Shown piece by piece: positions 45,763 to 55,006 of a DNA stretch of 64,000 nt; position 1 is the first letter of the stretch, and each line of letters begins with the position of its first letter. The translations under genes were made by a program, and so were the position numbers. The notes under the pieces were generated by a model. The model searched no databases and was not told the origin of the DNA. It saw only the letters and a program-made list of their open reading frames with translations. Source of the DNA: Alphaproteobacteria bacterium. Its GTDB lineage: Bacteria > Pseudomonadota > Alphaproteobacteria > Reyranellales > Reyranellaceae. Location of the stretch: NCBI GenBank assembly GCA_019635875.1, contig JAHBYP010000013.1, forward strand, positions 1-64,000, written 5' to 3'.

Positions 45763-46356
45763 TCAGGGGCCCGATCGCGTCGTCGGCTCGGCCAGCCCAT
45801 AGGGGCCGGGTGTCAATACGACGATGCGCGAGTAGAGGGCCTCGAGGGACGTCTTCGTGTCGAGTCCAACCAGCGGGTCGTCGTTGGCGTCGAAGGCGGC
45901 GTTGATCTCGATCCAGTCCGGGCCGGTCAGCACGCGTTCGGCCAGCGGCAGGAGCGCGTCTTCCTCGAGACGCATGTGGCGCCAATGGAAATCCGCGTAG
46001 TCCCGGGCCAGGTCGGCGAAGTCCCTGGGGTTCACGCGGCCGGCTTCGAGGTGCTCCAGGATCTCGCGCAGGCGGGCGATCCTTGCGATGCCTTCGACAT
46101 GCTCGGCGCCGAGCGCGTCGAGGGTGGCCCTGGCCTGCGGGGCGCGCAGCCGCAGGAGGCGAAAGAGCTGCTCGTCCTCCTTGGGGTGATGCAGGCGCTC
46201 GGGAAACCGGTCGATATAGTCGATCATCGCCCACAACAGCCTGAAGTCGGGCCGCGCGCCGGTGCTGGCGTACTCCTGCGACACATGCCGCAGGGCGTGC
46301 AGGACAGCGGACAACGAGCGGTGCTCGTCGCGGATGACATGGAGCGCCCGATGCAT
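45763..46356 (-). CDS. Hemerythrin-like domain protein
   Basis: 197 residues from the ATG at 46356, two bases after the hemN stop. The His/Glu pattern of a di-iron hemerythrin four-helix bundle is present: HVIRDEHRSLSAVLHAL, PERLHHPKEDEQLF, LGAEHVEG and FHWRHMRLEEDALLPLAE. Such proteins bind O2 or NO or act in iron-sulfur repair. Co-transcription with hemN behind an FNR-like box suits a low-oxygen or nitrosative role. A frame open far upstream of this start overlaps hemN and is a shadow. Confidence 0.9.
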   Translation of the reverse strand: MHRALHVIRDEHRSLSAVLHALRHVSQEYASTGARPDFRLLWAMIDYIDRFPERLHHPKEDEQLFRLLRLRAPQARATLDALGAEHVEGIARIARLREILEHLEAGRVNPRDFADLARDYADFHWRHMRLEEDALLPLAERVLTGPDWIEINAAFDANDDPLVGLDTKTSLEALYSRIVVLTPGPYGLAEPTTRSGP

Positions 46357-46358
46357 GC

Positions 46359-47705
46359 TCACACCGCTTTCGAGTGGCGCGCCCCGGACGTCGGCAGGTA
46401 GTGATCGAAAGCGGCGCAGATCAGCCGGGTCGCGATGCGCCCCTCGGCAGTGATGCGCACGCGAGCGCCATCGATGGCGACGACGCGCTGCTCGACATAT
46501 GGCCGCAGTCGCTCGAGATCGTCGTTGAAGACGGCGGCCGGCACGCGATGCCGACGCGCGACGGCGTCGAGGTCGACCGCGAAATCGCACATCAGGCGTT
46601 CGATCACGTCGGCCGCCAGCCGGTCGTCGTCGCTGATCGCGCGGCCGCGCGCCGTGGCGTAGGTGCCGCGATGCAGGCATTCGGCATACTGCTTCACGCC
46701 GACGGCGTTCTGGCTGAACCCCTGGGGCAGCTGGCTGATGGCGCTGGCGCCCAGCCCGATCTGCGGCACCGCAGGGACGTCGGTGTAGCCCTGGAAGTTG
46801 CGGCGCAGCCGGCCCTCGCAGGCGGCCAGCGCCAGCGGATCGTCGGGTCGCGCGTAGTGATCGATGCCGATGGCCACGTAGCCCGCTGCGACAAGCTCGC
46901 GCGCGGTCAGGCGGGCCATGGTCTGGCGCGTCGCCATGTCGGGCAGCATGGCGTCGTCGATCGCGCGCTGGCGGCGGGCCATCCAGGGCACGTGCGCGTA
47001 GCCGAACACGGCGATGCGCGATGGCCCCAGCGCGACGGTCTGCGCCAGCGTCGCGGCCAGCATGTCGGGCGTCTGCAGCGGCAGGCCGTAGACGAGGTCG
47101 ATGTTGATGCGCTCGATGCCGGCCCGGCGCAGCGCGTCCATCGCGCGCGCCGTCGTCTCCACCGGCTGCCAGCGATTGATCGCGCGCTGCACCGCCGGCG
47201 AGAAGTCCTGCACCCCCAGGCTGGCGCGATTGACGCCGATGGCGCCCAGCACCGCCGCCCGCGCCGGCGTCAGGTAGCGGGGATCGGTCTCGATCGAGAT
47301 CTCGGTGGTCCGGTCGATCGCGAAATGCGCGGCGATCCGGTCGGCCAGGCGTTCGAGCCCGTCGCTGCCGAGCTCCGTCGGGGTGCCGCCGCCCAGCTGC
47401 AGGGCGGCCAGCCGTCGGCCCGCGCCCACGTCGCGCGCGACCAGCTTCAGCTCGTCCGCCAGCAGAACGCCATAGGCGTCCATCTGCTCGGGACCGCGCG
47501 TCACCGCGGTGTGGCAGGCGCAGTACCAGCAGAGCGCGCGGCAATAGGGGACGTGGGCATAGAGCGCGACGTCGCCGTCGGGCAGGGCATTCAGCCAGGC
47601 GCGGTGACTTGCGGCGTCGACGCCGGCACCGAACTGCGCGGCGGTGGGGTAGCTCGTGTAGCGCGGTACGCTGCGCTCGAGGCCCAGCAGCGTCGCTTCG
47701 TCCAT
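46359..47705 (-). CDS. hemN: Oxygen-independent coproporphyrinogen III dehydrogenase HemN
   Basis: 448 residues. VPRYTSYPTAAQF at the N-terminus separates HemN from HemW/RSAD1. The radical-SAM 4Fe-4S cluster motif is C-RAL-C-WY-C-A-C near residue 54-62, followed by LQLGGGTPTELG, the SAM-binding ISIETDPRYLTP and DLVYGLPLQTP. The C-terminal HemN domain has FQGYTDVPAVPQIGLGASAIS and YAECLHRGTYATARGRAIS. It converts coproporphyrinogen III to protoporphyrinogen IX without O2. An FNR-type box lies 73 bases before the start. Confidence 0.95.
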   Translation of the reverse strand: MDEATLLGLERSVPRYTSYPTAAQFGAGVDAASHRAWLNALPDGDVALYAHVPYCRALCWYCACHTAVTRGPEQMDAYGVLLADELKLVARDVGAGRRLAALQLGGGTPTELGSDGLERLADRIAAHFAIDRTTEISIETDPRYLTPARAAVLGAIGVNRASLGVQDFSPAVQRAINRWQPVETTARAMDALRRAGIERINIDLVYGLPLQTPDMLAATLAQTVALGPSRIAVFGYAHVPWMARRQRAIDDAMLPDMATRQTMARLTARELVAAGYVAIGIDHYARPDDPLALAACEGRLRRNFQGYTDVPAVPQIGLGASAISQLPQGFSQNAVGVKQYAECLHRGTYATARGRAISDDDRLAADVIERLMCDFAVDLDAVARRHRVPAAVFNDDLERLRPYVEQRVVAIDGARVRITAEGRIATRLICAAFDHYLPTSGARHSKAV

Positions 47706-47777
47706 GGCCCGCTCCCGCGCCCGACGGCGTGGCGCGGGCGTATCGGAAGCACACTAGACAAGGCGTCGATTCGCGCC

Positions 47778-47791
47778 TTGATGCAGGTCAA
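47778..47791 (-). promoter_or_regulatory. FNR/FixK-type box upstream of hemN
   Basis: TTGACCTGCATCAA (minus strand) matches the FNR/Anr/FixK consensus TTGAT-N4-ATCAA at 9 of 10 positions. It lies 73 bases upstream of the hemN start in the 99-base gap after lysE, a spacing compatible with activation from about -41. hemN is a classical member of this regulon. Confidence 0.7.
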
Positions 47792-47804
47792 GCGGCGGCA
47801 AGGG

Positions 47805-48437
47805 TCATCGGCTTTCGCTGGCCAATCGTGCTCCCAGTGCCACAAGGACGGCACCCATCGCGCCTTCGACGATTCGCCGGACGCGCGCGCGGCGCAGCAC
47901 GTCACCGGCGCGAGCCACGACGGCGGCGTAGAGCGCCAGCCAGGCGAAGGTCATTGCGCTGAACGCCAGCCCGAGCGTGAACAGCACGCCGAGGCTGGCT
48001 TCGCTGGCAGGCACGAACTGCGGCAGCAGGCTGCTGAAGAACATCGCCATCTTGGGGTTGGCGAGATTGCTGATCAGTCCCTGGCGCACTGCCGCCGCAG
48101 GCCGCAGCCTCTGTCCCGCGATCGGTCGCGCGTCGGCGACGGTGCCTGCGCGCGCGACGATCGCGCCCCACAGCGCGTGCAGGCCGAGCCAGATGAGATA
48201 GGCGGCGCCGGCGTATTTCAGCGCCAGGAAGACCGGCTCCGATGCAATCAGCAGCGCCACCAGCCCGACGCTTGTCGCCAGCGCCCAGATGGTCTGGCCC
48301 ATCGAGATGCCCAGCGCCGTAAACAGGCCGGCCCCGCGTCCGCCCAGCAAAGTGTTGCGGATGGTGAGCGCCGTGTCCGGCCCCGGCGTGCAGATCACCA
48401 GCGCCGACACGCCGAGGAAGGCGAGAAACGAGGTCAC
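47805..48437 (-). CDS. LysE/RhtB-family amino-acid exporter
   Basis: 210 residues from a GTG at 48437. The family opening FLAFLGVSALVICTPGPDTALTIRNTLLGGRGAGLFTALGISMGQ is a textbook LysE/RhtB N-terminus; LKYAGAAYLIWLG and GLISNLANPKMAMFFSSLLPQFV are the other conserved blocks. Six predicted membrane helices. Likely exports an amino acid or analogue. Its start overlaps the stop of the dioxygenase gene (GTGA). Confidence 0.93.
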   Translation of the reverse strand: MTSFLAFLGVSALVICTPGPDTALTIRNTLLGGRGAGLFTALGISMGQTIWALATSVGLVALLIASEPVFLALKYAGAAYLIWLGLHALWGAIVARAGTVADARPIAGQRLRPAAAVRQGLISNLANPKMAMFFSSLLPQFVPASEASLGVLFTLGLAFSAMTFAWLALYAAVVARAGDVLRRARVRRIVEGAMGAVLVALGARLASESR

Positions 48438-49315
48438 GCCGCCAGCGCCAGCGGCCGCACAAGCTCCAGCCCGTCGGCGGCGGTGGCCGAGATCGTCGTG
48501 CGAACCATGTAGCGGCCGACGTCTTCGGGCCACGGCCGGCCGCGATGCATGGTGGCGCGGTTGTCCCACATGATGACGTCGCCGGCGCGCCACGTGTGCT
48601 CCCAGGTGTTGCCCGGTGCCGTCGCCAGCTCCTCGAGCTCGTCGATCAGCGCGCGGCCCTCGGACTCCCTGCCCTCGATAGCGTAAATGTGCGAGGCGAT
48701 GTAAAGCGACTCGGTGTCGTTCGCCGGATTGCGCCACACCAGGCGCCAGCGCTGCGGCGGCAGCGAACGGCGCTCCTCGTCGTTCATCAGCGTGGGAGAG
48801 ATCCTGTCGCGCGAGGTGGCGAAGCTGTGCAGCGCCACCATCTGGCGCAGCTGGGCGCGGCGGCTCTCGGGCAGGCGCTCGAAGGCGCGGCGCGTGCTGA
48901 CGAACTCGGTCTCGCCGCCGGTCGGCGGGATGATGCGGCCCGACAGGATCGAGGTCAGCGCCGGCACCGCCTTGAACGAGGAATCGGTATGCCAGAACTG
49001 GTTGGCCTTGTTGGTCAGCCACAGGCGGTGGCTGGTCGGCACGATCCTGCCGGTCTCGGGATCGATGTTGCGCAGATGGACATAGAGCGTGCCCGAGCCG
49101 ATCGCGTTGACCTTGGTTGGCTCCGGCGGGCCGAACTTCGCCGAGAAGGCGAGCTGGTCCTCGTCGGTGAGCTCCTGGCCGCGGAACAGCAGCACCGAGT
49201 GGTCCTCGAACGCGGTGCGCACCTGGCGATAGACGTCCTCGTCGCGCGCCACATCCTGGATGCTGATGCCGCGCACCTCGACGCCGAAATCAGGCCCCAG
49301 TGGGACAAGCTGCAT
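48434..49315 (-). CDS. TauD/TfdA-family Fe(II)/2-oxoglutarate dioxygenase
   Basis: 293 residues from the ATG at 49315 with GGAGG 7 bases before. The iron triad is visible: HTD in FWHTDSSFKA (residues ~105-112) and the distal His in TMHRGRPW; the 2-oxoglutarate Arg is in RYMVRTT. LTDEDQLAFSAKFGPPE and LLFRGQ are typical. Substrate may be an aromatic ether, taurine-like or an amino-acid derivative; exporter coupling by overlap hints at an amino-acid-like product. Confidence 0.92.
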   Translation of the reverse strand: MQLVPLGPDFGVEVRGISIQDVARDEDVYRQVRTAFEDHSVLLFRGQELTDEDQLAFSAKFGPPEPTKVNAIGSGTLYVHLRNIDPETGRIVPTSHRLWLTNKANQFWHTDSSFKAVPALTSILSGRIIPPTGGETEFVSTRRAFERLPESRRAQLRQMVALHSFATSRDRISPTLMNDEERRSLPPQRWRLVWRNPANDTESLYIASHIYAIEGRESEGRALIDELEELATAPGNTWEHTWRAGDVIMWDNRATMHRGRPWPEDVGRYMVRTTISATAADGLELVRPLALAA

Positions 49316-49443
49316 GGGTTCCTCCGATTGGCCTTGTTGCCGCCCAGTATAGCGCCGCATTGGCGGTGGCGCATGCCCTGGCGGGGAGATAGCATCGCCG
49401 CGGAATTTCCGGACATTCAGTGCTGGAGCGTTGGGAGGAAGCG

Positions 49444-50475
49444 ATGAAGAGAAGGAATCTGATCGTCGGCGCTGTGGCCGCCGGCGTCGCGCCGGCCGTT
49501 CTGCGTGGCGGTGCGATGGCGCAGGACGCGCTGAAGATGCGCATCTCGCTCGACACGTCGGCCACCCACACCCGCACCGTGCAGATGACGCGCTTCGCCG
49601 CCGAGCTCAACAAGCGCGCGGGCGGCAAGCTGCATGCCGAGGTGTTCCACTCCGCGCAGCTCTTCCGCGATCGCGACGTCGCCAAGGCGCTGCGCCAGGG
49701 AGGCACCGAGATGGGCGTGCCGGGTCCGTGGAACCTCACCGGGCTGGAGCCCAATGTCGACGTCTTCCAGACGCCGGCCTTCTACGGCCGCGTGCGGGAG
49801 GAGATCTACAAGGTGTCCGACGGCGACATCGGCAAGGATCTCAACGGCCGGCTGGAGAAGAAGATCGGCGTGCACGTCCCGGGCAAGTGGCTCGACCTCG
49901 GCTCGGCGCATACCTTCTCGACCAAGACGCCGCTGAACTCGTCGGACGACATGAAGGGGCTCAAGGTTCGCACCTCGGGCGGCAAGGGCCAGTTCGTGCG
50001 CGTGAAGTTCTTCGGCGGCATCCCCAACTTCACCGCCTGGCCCGACGTGCCGCTGGCGCTCAGCCAGGGCACGTTCGACGCGCTGCTGACCACCACCGAG
50101 AGCTGCGTCTCGGCCAAGCTGTGGGAATCCGGCATCCGCTTCAACGTGCAGGACAACCATTTCTTCGCGCAGTACATCCCGATGATCTCGGCGGCGTTCT
50201 GGGGCAAGCTTTCCGCCGACCTGCAGAAGCAGATCACCACGACCTGGGCCGACATGATCGGCGGTTTCCGCGACGAGATGGCCAAGTCGCAGGCGCATGC
50301 CCTCGACGTCGTCAAGGAGAAGGGCATCAAGGTCGTTGAGCCGTCGAAGGCCGACATCGAGGCCGCGCGCAAGCGGCTGATGGCGACGCTGGACGATGTG
50401 ACCAAGGAGCTGGGCCTGGAGGCGGCACTGGTCGCCAAGGCCGGCGCCGCGCTCGGCATCGGCGGCAAGGCCTGA
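49444..50475 (+). CDS. TRAP transporter substrate-binding protein (DctP type)
   Basis: 343 residues from the ATG at 49444, directly after GGGAGGAAGCG. Signal peptide KRRNLIVGAVAAGVAPAVLRGGAMAQD. DctP-type signs: TRFAAELNKRAGGKLHAEVF, STKTPLNSSDDMKGLKVRT, VPLALSQGTFDALLTTTESC, FFAQYIPMISAAFWGKLSADLQ. The conserved carboxylate-binding Arg is in KVRTSGG. Binds probably an organic acid. First gene of a P-Q-M set, divergent from the dioxygenase gene. Confidence 0.92.
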   Translation: MKRRNLIVGAVAAGVAPAVLRGGAMAQDALKMRISLDTSATHTRTVQMTRFAAELNKRAGGKLHAEVFHSAQLFRDRDVAKALRQGGTEMGVPGPWNLTGLEPNVDVFQTPAFYGRVREEIYKVSDGDIGKDLNGRLEKKIGVHVPGKWLDLGSAHTFSTKTPLNSSDDMKGLKVRTSGGKGQFVRVKFFGGIPNFTAWPDVPLALSQGTFDALLTTTESCVSAKLWESGIRFNVQDNHFFAQYIPMISAAFWGKLSADLQKQITTTWADMIGGFRDEMAKSQAHALDVVKEKGIKVVEPSKADIEAARKRLMATLDDVTKELGLEAALVAKAGAALGIGGKA

Positions 50476-50551
50476 CGTCCATTCCGGACAAGCCGTAGCC
50501 GACGGTCGGCGCGACCCCTCGCGCCGACCAGTAACGGGGGGAGTCGCCGGC

Positions 50552-51058
50552 ATGCTGAAGAGGTGGGACCGCGCCGAGCGGTGGTTGATCGGCGCGTTGG
50601 GCGGCGTCGGCCTGGCCATCTACCTCGTGCAGATCGCGGGCCGCTATCTCGTCCCCGGCATCGACACGGCATGGGGAGAAGAGCTCACGGTCTACATCGT
50701 CATCTGGGCGACGATGCTGAGCGCCAGCCTGCTGGTGCGCGAGGACGGACATGTGCGCGCCGACCTGTTCCTGCGGATGTTGCCGGCGGCGCGCCAGCGC
50801 TGGATCGAGCTCGCCAACTGCGTCATCGCCGTCGCTTTCTGCGCCGGGCTGACGTGGTTCGGTGCCTACCTGTCGTGGGACTCCTTCGACCTCGGCGAGC
50901 GCAGCAACACATCGCTCGGCTTTCCGCTGTGGCTCTACTACGCCTGCCTGCCGGCCTGCGCCGGGCTGATGACCCTGCGCTACCTCATCCGGCTCTACGA
51001 CTTCGCCTTCCGCTACGATCCGGCGCGCATGGAAGTCCACTCGGGGCGGGAAAGCTGA
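50552..51058 (+). CDS. TRAP transporter small permease (DctQ type)
   Basis: 168 residues, four predicted membrane helices. TAWGEELTVYIVIWATMLSASLLVREDGHVRADLFLRML is the DctQ signature region. GGGGGGAGTCGCCGGC precedes the ATG. Partners the DctM protein, whose gene starts three bases later. Confidence 0.9.
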   Translation: MLKRWDRAERWLIGALGGVGLAIYLVQIAGRYLVPGIDTAWGEELTVYIVIWATMLSASLLVREDGHVRADLFLRMLPAARQRWIELANCVIAVAFCAGLTWFGAYLSWDSFDLGERSNTSLGFPLWLYYACLPACAGLMTLRYLIRLYDFAFRYDPARMEVHSGRES

Positions 51059-51061
51059 GCG

Positions 51062-52345
51062 ATGTCAATCAAGTTCTTCGCTCTGCTGTTCTTCGTCCTG
51101 CTCGGCATGGGGCTGCCGATCTTCCTCGTGCTCGGCGGCAGCGCCGGGCTGATGTTCGCCGTCAGCGGCCAGCCGCTGGTCGGCATCGCCCAGAAGATGC
51201 TCGACGAGATGAACTCGACGACCTTGCTGGCGGTGCCGTTCTTCGTGATGGCCGCCGCCTTCATGCAGCATGGCGGCATCGCCAAGGCGCTGGTCGATGT
51301 CGCCGCCGCCTGGGTCGGCTGGGTGCGCGGCGGGCTGGGCGTGGTCTGCGTCGCCGCCTGCGCCATGTTCGCCGCGATCTGCGGCTCCAGCGTCGCCACG
51401 GCGCTGGCCATGGGCACCATCCTGATCCCGGCGATGATCGCGCGCGGCTATCCCAGTACCTTCGCGCTGGGCGTCACGGCGGCGTCCGGCACGCTGGGCA
51501 TCCTGATTCCACCCAGCCTGCCGCTGATCCTTTACGCCGTGATCGTCGACGAATCGGTGCCGCGGCTCTTCCTCGCCGGTGTAGTGCCGGGACTGATGCA
51601 GGGCGCGCTCTTCGTCGGCTTCGTCCTGTGGTATGGCCGCAAGCGCGAGCTGGCGCGCGAGCCGCTGCGGGACGGCCGTGAATTCGTGCGCGTCAATCTG
51701 CGGGCTCTGCCGGCGCTCAGCCTGCCGGTGATCATCGCCGTCGGCATCTACGGCGGCATCGTCACCACGACGGAGGCCGCGGCCTCCGCCGCCATCGTCG
51801 CGCTGCTGGTCGCGCTGTTTTTCTACAAGGGCTTTCCGGCCAGCCGCTCGCTCGACGTCATCGGCGATGCGATCAAGAGCGGCGGCACGATCATCATCAT
51901 CATCGCCTGTGCGCTCGCTTTCGGTCACTGGCTCACCGAGTCGGGCATCCCGGCGTCGCTTGTCCGGTTCATCACCGACAACGGCTTCAGTGCCTGGCAG
52001 TTCCTGCTTGCCATCAATCTCATGCTCATCGTGCTGGGCATGTTCCTCGAGGTCGCCTCGATCATCCTGATCGCGGTACCGATCCTCTACCCTGTGCTGA
52101 AGCCGCTGGGCATCGATCCGGTGCATTTCGCCATCGTCATCACCATCAACATGGAGCTGGCGCTGATCACCGCGCCGGTGGGCCTCAACCTCTACGTTCT
52201 GTCCTCGGTGTCGAAGACTCCGATCGGCGTGGTCATCAAGGGCGTCAATCCGTTCCTCGTCCTGATGGTCGTCCTGCTGCTGGTCGTCACCTACATCCCC
52301 GAAGTTTCGCTCTGGCTGCCCAACCTGGTCTACGGCGCCCGCTGA
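51062..52345 (+). CDS. TRAP transporter large permease (DctM type)
   Basis: 427 residues, about twelve predicted membrane helices. LLAVPFFVMAAAFMQHGGIAKALVDVA, MFAAICGSSVATALAMGTILIPAM, TAASGTLGILIPPSLPLILYAVI and MFLEVASIILIAVPILYPVLKPLGIDPVHF are DctM landmarks. Na+-driven uptake of the ligand delivered by DctP. The gene begins three bases after the DctQ stop. Confidence 0.95.
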   Translation: MSIKFFALLFFVLLGMGLPIFLVLGGSAGLMFAVSGQPLVGIAQKMLDEMNSTTLLAVPFFVMAAAFMQHGGIAKALVDVAAAWVGWVRGGLGVVCVAACAMFAAICGSSVATALAMGTILIPAMIARGYPSTFALGVTAASGTLGILIPPSLPLILYAVIVDESVPRLFLAGVVPGLMQGALFVGFVLWYGRKRELAREPLRDGREFVRVNLRALPALSLPVIIAVGIYGGIVTTTEAAASAAIVALLVALFFYKGFPASRSLDVIGDAIKSGGTIIIIIACALAFGHWLTESGIPASLVRFITDNGFSAWQFLLAINLMLIVLGMFLEVASIILIAVPILYPVLKPLGIDPVHFAIVITINMELALITAPVGLNLYVLSSVSKTPIGVVIKGVNPFLVLMVVLLLVVTYIPEVSLWLPNLVYGAR

Positions 52346-52390
52346 GCCCGGCAGAGCGGTAGAACGCCTCGCGGCAAGTGGCATGCACCC

Positions 52391-52455
52391 GTCATCCCGA
52401 GCGCAGCGAGGAATTCTGGCAGCTTCCCTGGATCCCTCGCTGCGCTCGGGATGAC
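52391..52455. repeat. Palindromic intergenic repeat, copy 3
   Basis: Arms starting GTCATCCCGAGCGCAGCGAG pair over 21 bases; the inner part is diverged (GGAATTC against GGATCC). It lies between dctM and the MFS gene and can form a hairpin that would end the TRAP transcript. Confidence 0.8.
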
Positions 52456-52496
52456 AGCGTGATTCTACCTTCACCCTCGCCACGCTAGAATTCGCC

Positions 52497-53681
52497 ATGC
52501 GCCGCGCGCTGGTTCCGCTGATCGCCACCTTTCTCGTGCAGACGCTGTGCTCGGCGGCGGTGCTGGCGCTGGCGACCATGATGCCCAGGGTCGGACCGGA
52601 TGTCGGCGTGCCGAGCTGGGTGATCGGTGCCTTCACCGCGATCATCTATGGCGTGGCGGCGACCTCTTCCTTCTTCAGCGCAGCTCCGTTGGCACGCTTC
52701 GGCGCTGTACGGCTCTGCCAGGCGGCGCTGCTGTCCGGCGCGCTCGGGCTGGCGGTCATGACGCTCGCGACTCCGCTGGCGCTGGTCATCGGCGTGTGCC
52801 TGGTCGGCGGCTCCAACGGCCCGCTCAACGCCGCCTCTGCCGCGATCATCGCCCATCGCGTGCCGACGGCCTGGTACAGCGCTGCCTTCACCGTGAAGCA
52901 GACCGGCGTGCCCTTCGGCTTCGCGATCTCGGGCGCCATCGTGCCGCCGCTGGCGAACTGGCTGGGCTGGCAGGGCGCCGCGTTGAGTCTCGCCGCCATG
53001 CTGGTCGTCGCCATCATCGCGCTGCAGCTGCTGGAGGCCGAGCTCGAAGGCGGCGCGCCGCCGATCGGGCGGCCGGCGTTGCTCGAGCCGATGCGGACCC
53101 TCTTTACCGACCGCCGCCTGCGTGCCCTGGTGCTGGCCTCGCTGCTCTATGTCGTGGCCCAGCACACCATCACCTTCGTGCTCGTCACCTACCTCGTCGA
53201 GTCGTGTGGTCTTTCGATGGTGGTGGCCGGTCAGATCCTTTCGGTCTCGCAGTTCGGCGCCGCCGCGCTGCGTCTGGCGCTCGGCACCTTCGCCGACCGC
53301 CTGCGCGAGCGGCTGAGCCTGCTCGGCGTGCTGGGCGTGCTGACGGCATGCGGCTGCACCGCGGTGGCACTGGCGCGGCCCGACTGGCCGCTGCTGGCCA
53401 TTGCCGCGGCGGCGGTGATCTGCGGCACGACGGCGGCGAGCTGGAACGGCCTGTCGGTGGGAGAGTTCGCGCGCTGGTCGCCGCCGGGGCAGGCGGGCGC
53501 CATTACCGCCGCCAGCACCGCCGTCGTCTTCAGCGGCGGCGTCTTCGGCCCCGGCCTGTTCAGCGCCGTGGTCGGCACAAGCGGCTCCTACCTTGCGGGC
53601 TTCGCGCTGATCGTCGTCGCGGTTGGCGCCGGCGGCGTATGGTTGCTGGCCGAAGGACGCCGGCTGCGACGGGAGGCCTGA
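52497..53681 (+). CDS. MFS transporter
   Basis: 394 residues, about twelve predicted membrane helices. FLVQTLCSAAVLALATMMP at the start, a two-part architecture with a loop at ~185-205, and GLSVGEFARWSPPGQAGAITAAS in the second half. The conserved MFS loop 2-3 motif is weak (APLARFGAVRLCQ). Substrate unknown. It follows the TRAP genes after the palindrome, and the GST gene starts one base after its stop. Confidence 0.88.
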   Translation: MRRALVPLIATFLVQTLCSAAVLALATMMPRVGPDVGVPSWVIGAFTAIIYGVAATSSFFSAAPLARFGAVRLCQAALLSGALGLAVMTLATPLALVIGVCLVGGSNGPLNAASAAIIAHRVPTAWYSAAFTVKQTGVPFGFAISGAIVPPLANWLGWQGAALSLAAMLVVAIIALQLLEAELEGGAPPIGRPALLEPMRTLFTDRRLRALVLASLLYVVAQHTITFVLVTYLVESCGLSMVVAGQILSVSQFGAAALRLALGTFADRLRERLSLLGVLGVLTACGCTAVALARPDWPLLAIAAAAVICGTTAASWNGLSVGEFARWSPPGQAGAITAASTAVVFSGGVFGPGLFSAVVGTSGSYLAGFALIVVAVGAGGVWLLAEGRRLRREA

Positions 53682-53682
53682 C

Positions 53683-54303
53683 ATGCTGCTGATCGGCGTC
53701 AATCGCTCGCCTTACACGCGCCGTGTCGCGATCACCTTGCGCGCCTATGGCGTCACCTACGAGCAACGCGATCTCAACGGCTTCGGCCATCGCGAAGAGG
53801 CCCGCGCCGCCAATCCACTGGGCCGGATCCCGGCGCTGGTGCTCGACGGCGGCGAGGCGCTGATCGACAGCACCGCCATCGTCGATCACCTCGACGAGAC
53901 CTATGGCGGCGACCAGCCGCTGACTCCGCGATCCGGCGCCGACCGCCGCGCCGTGCTCAGGGTGGCGGCGGTGATGATGGGAGCCTGCGACAAGGGCCTG
54001 CAGGCCGCCTATCACCGCAACCACACGCCGCAGGAGAAGTGGCACCGGCCCTGGATCGACGACTGCATGGCGCAGATGACGAACGCGCTGACGGCGGTCG
54101 AGGCGATGGCGAGGGCCGACGAGCCGCACCTGCTGCTCGGCCGCCTCACCCAGGCCGACATCACCGCCTTCGTCGCCGAACGGCTCGGGCGCGGATTGGG
54201 CATCGACACCGACATGCGGATGCCCAAGCTGCGTGCCCTGACTCGCAGGCTTCTCGATCAGGCGGCCTTTCGTTCTACCGAGCCCGCGCCGCCACCAGCA
54301 TGA
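53683..54303 (+). CDS. Glutathione S-transferase family protein
   Basis: 206 residues from the ATG at 53683 (GGGAGG upstream). Thioredoxin-fold N-domain: NRSPYTRRVAITLRAYGVTYEQR, NPLGRIPALVLDGGEALIDSTAIVDHLDE with the cis-Pro and the glutathione-binding (D/E)-S-T motif. The helical C-domain has LTQADITAFVAER. The active-site position holds Ser in SPYTRR. Probably co-transcribed with the MFS gene; its last 29 bases overlap the convergent methyltransferase gene. Confidence 0.9.
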   Translation: MLLIGVNRSPYTRRVAITLRAYGVTYEQRDLNGFGHREEARAANPLGRIPALVLDGGEALIDSTAIVDHLDETYGGDQPLTPRSGADRRAVLRVAAVMMGACDKGLQAAYHRNHTPQEKWHRPWIDDCMAQMTNALTAVEAMARADEPHLLLGRLTQADITAFVAERLGRGLGIDTDMRMPKLRALTRRLLDQAAFRSTEPAPPPA

Positions 54304-55006
54304 ACGGCGGCCGCTCGCGCTCGTCCGCCCATTGCGGATGGGCAGCGATCTGCTCAACCGTCGGCGCCCATTCCTCGAGATGTGTCAGCGCAAATCCGGC
54401 TTCGAGGAGCAGGCCGACATAGCCGCCGACCGTGCGATGGCGCTTGATCACGCCCTTGGCGAGCCAGTCGGTTCGACGATCGCCCTCGTCAAGATAGCGA
54501 TCGAGTGGCCAGACGCGGCGGCCCTCGGCATCCGTGATGAAGCCCGGTGCGGAGGGCGCGGTGTAGATCGGATGCTCGACCGAGAAGACGAACGATGCAT
54601 CCGGCACAAGCGCGCGACGGATGACCGCGAAGGTATGGCCGAGGTTGGCGATGTAGTGGAAGGCGAGCGAGCTGTAAGCGAGATCGAACGACGCCGCAGG
54701 CACGTCGAGCGTCTCCAGATCACCGCGCGCGTAGCTGATGGCAGGATCGTTTGTCATCTCGGCGGCGCGCGCCAGCATGTTCGCCGAGACGTCGATCGCG
54801 GTGACCGTCGCGGCACCCTGCTGGCGCGCCCAACGCGCGAACCAGCCGAAGCCACAGCCCAGATCGAGCACCCGCAGGCCCTTCATCGACGGCAGGAGCG
54901 CGCGGATCGAGGGCCATTCGGCGGCGCCCTCGAGCCCATCTGTCGAGCGTGCCAGGCGGCTGTAGCCGGCGAAGAAGTCTTCCTGGTCGTAGATGTTCTG
55001 GGTCAT
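54275..55006 (-). CDS. Class I SAM-dependent methyltransferase
   Basis: 243 residues from the ATG at 55006. Motif I VLDLGCGFGWFARWA near residue 47-61, motif II AIDVSANMLARA, then YARGDLETLD and SFDLAYSSLAFHYIANL. The C-terminal half has FVFSVEHPIYTAP and KRHRTVGGYV. This pattern is that of small-molecule methyltransferases of the UbiE/Methyltransf_11 group; substrate unknown. The 212-base gap upstream (55007-55218) shows nothing I recognise. Confidence 0.9.
   Translation of the reverse strand: MTQNIYDQEDFFAGYSRLARSTDGLEGAAEWPSIRALLPSMKGLRVLDLGCGFGWFARWARQQGAATVTAIDVSANMLARAAEMTNDPAISYARGDLETLDVPAASFDLAYSSLAFHYIANLGHTFAVIRRALVPDASFVFSVEHPIYTAPSAPGFITDAEGRRVWPLDRYLDEGDRRTDWLAKGVIKRHRTVGGYVGLLLEAGFALTHLEEWAPTVEQIAAHPQWADERERPPFMLVAARAR

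Noticed and set aside
46357-47754. N-terminal extension of the hemerythrin-like protein over hemN
   Set aside because: It is an out-of-frame shadow of hemN; the ATG at 46356 gives a normal hemerythrin start.
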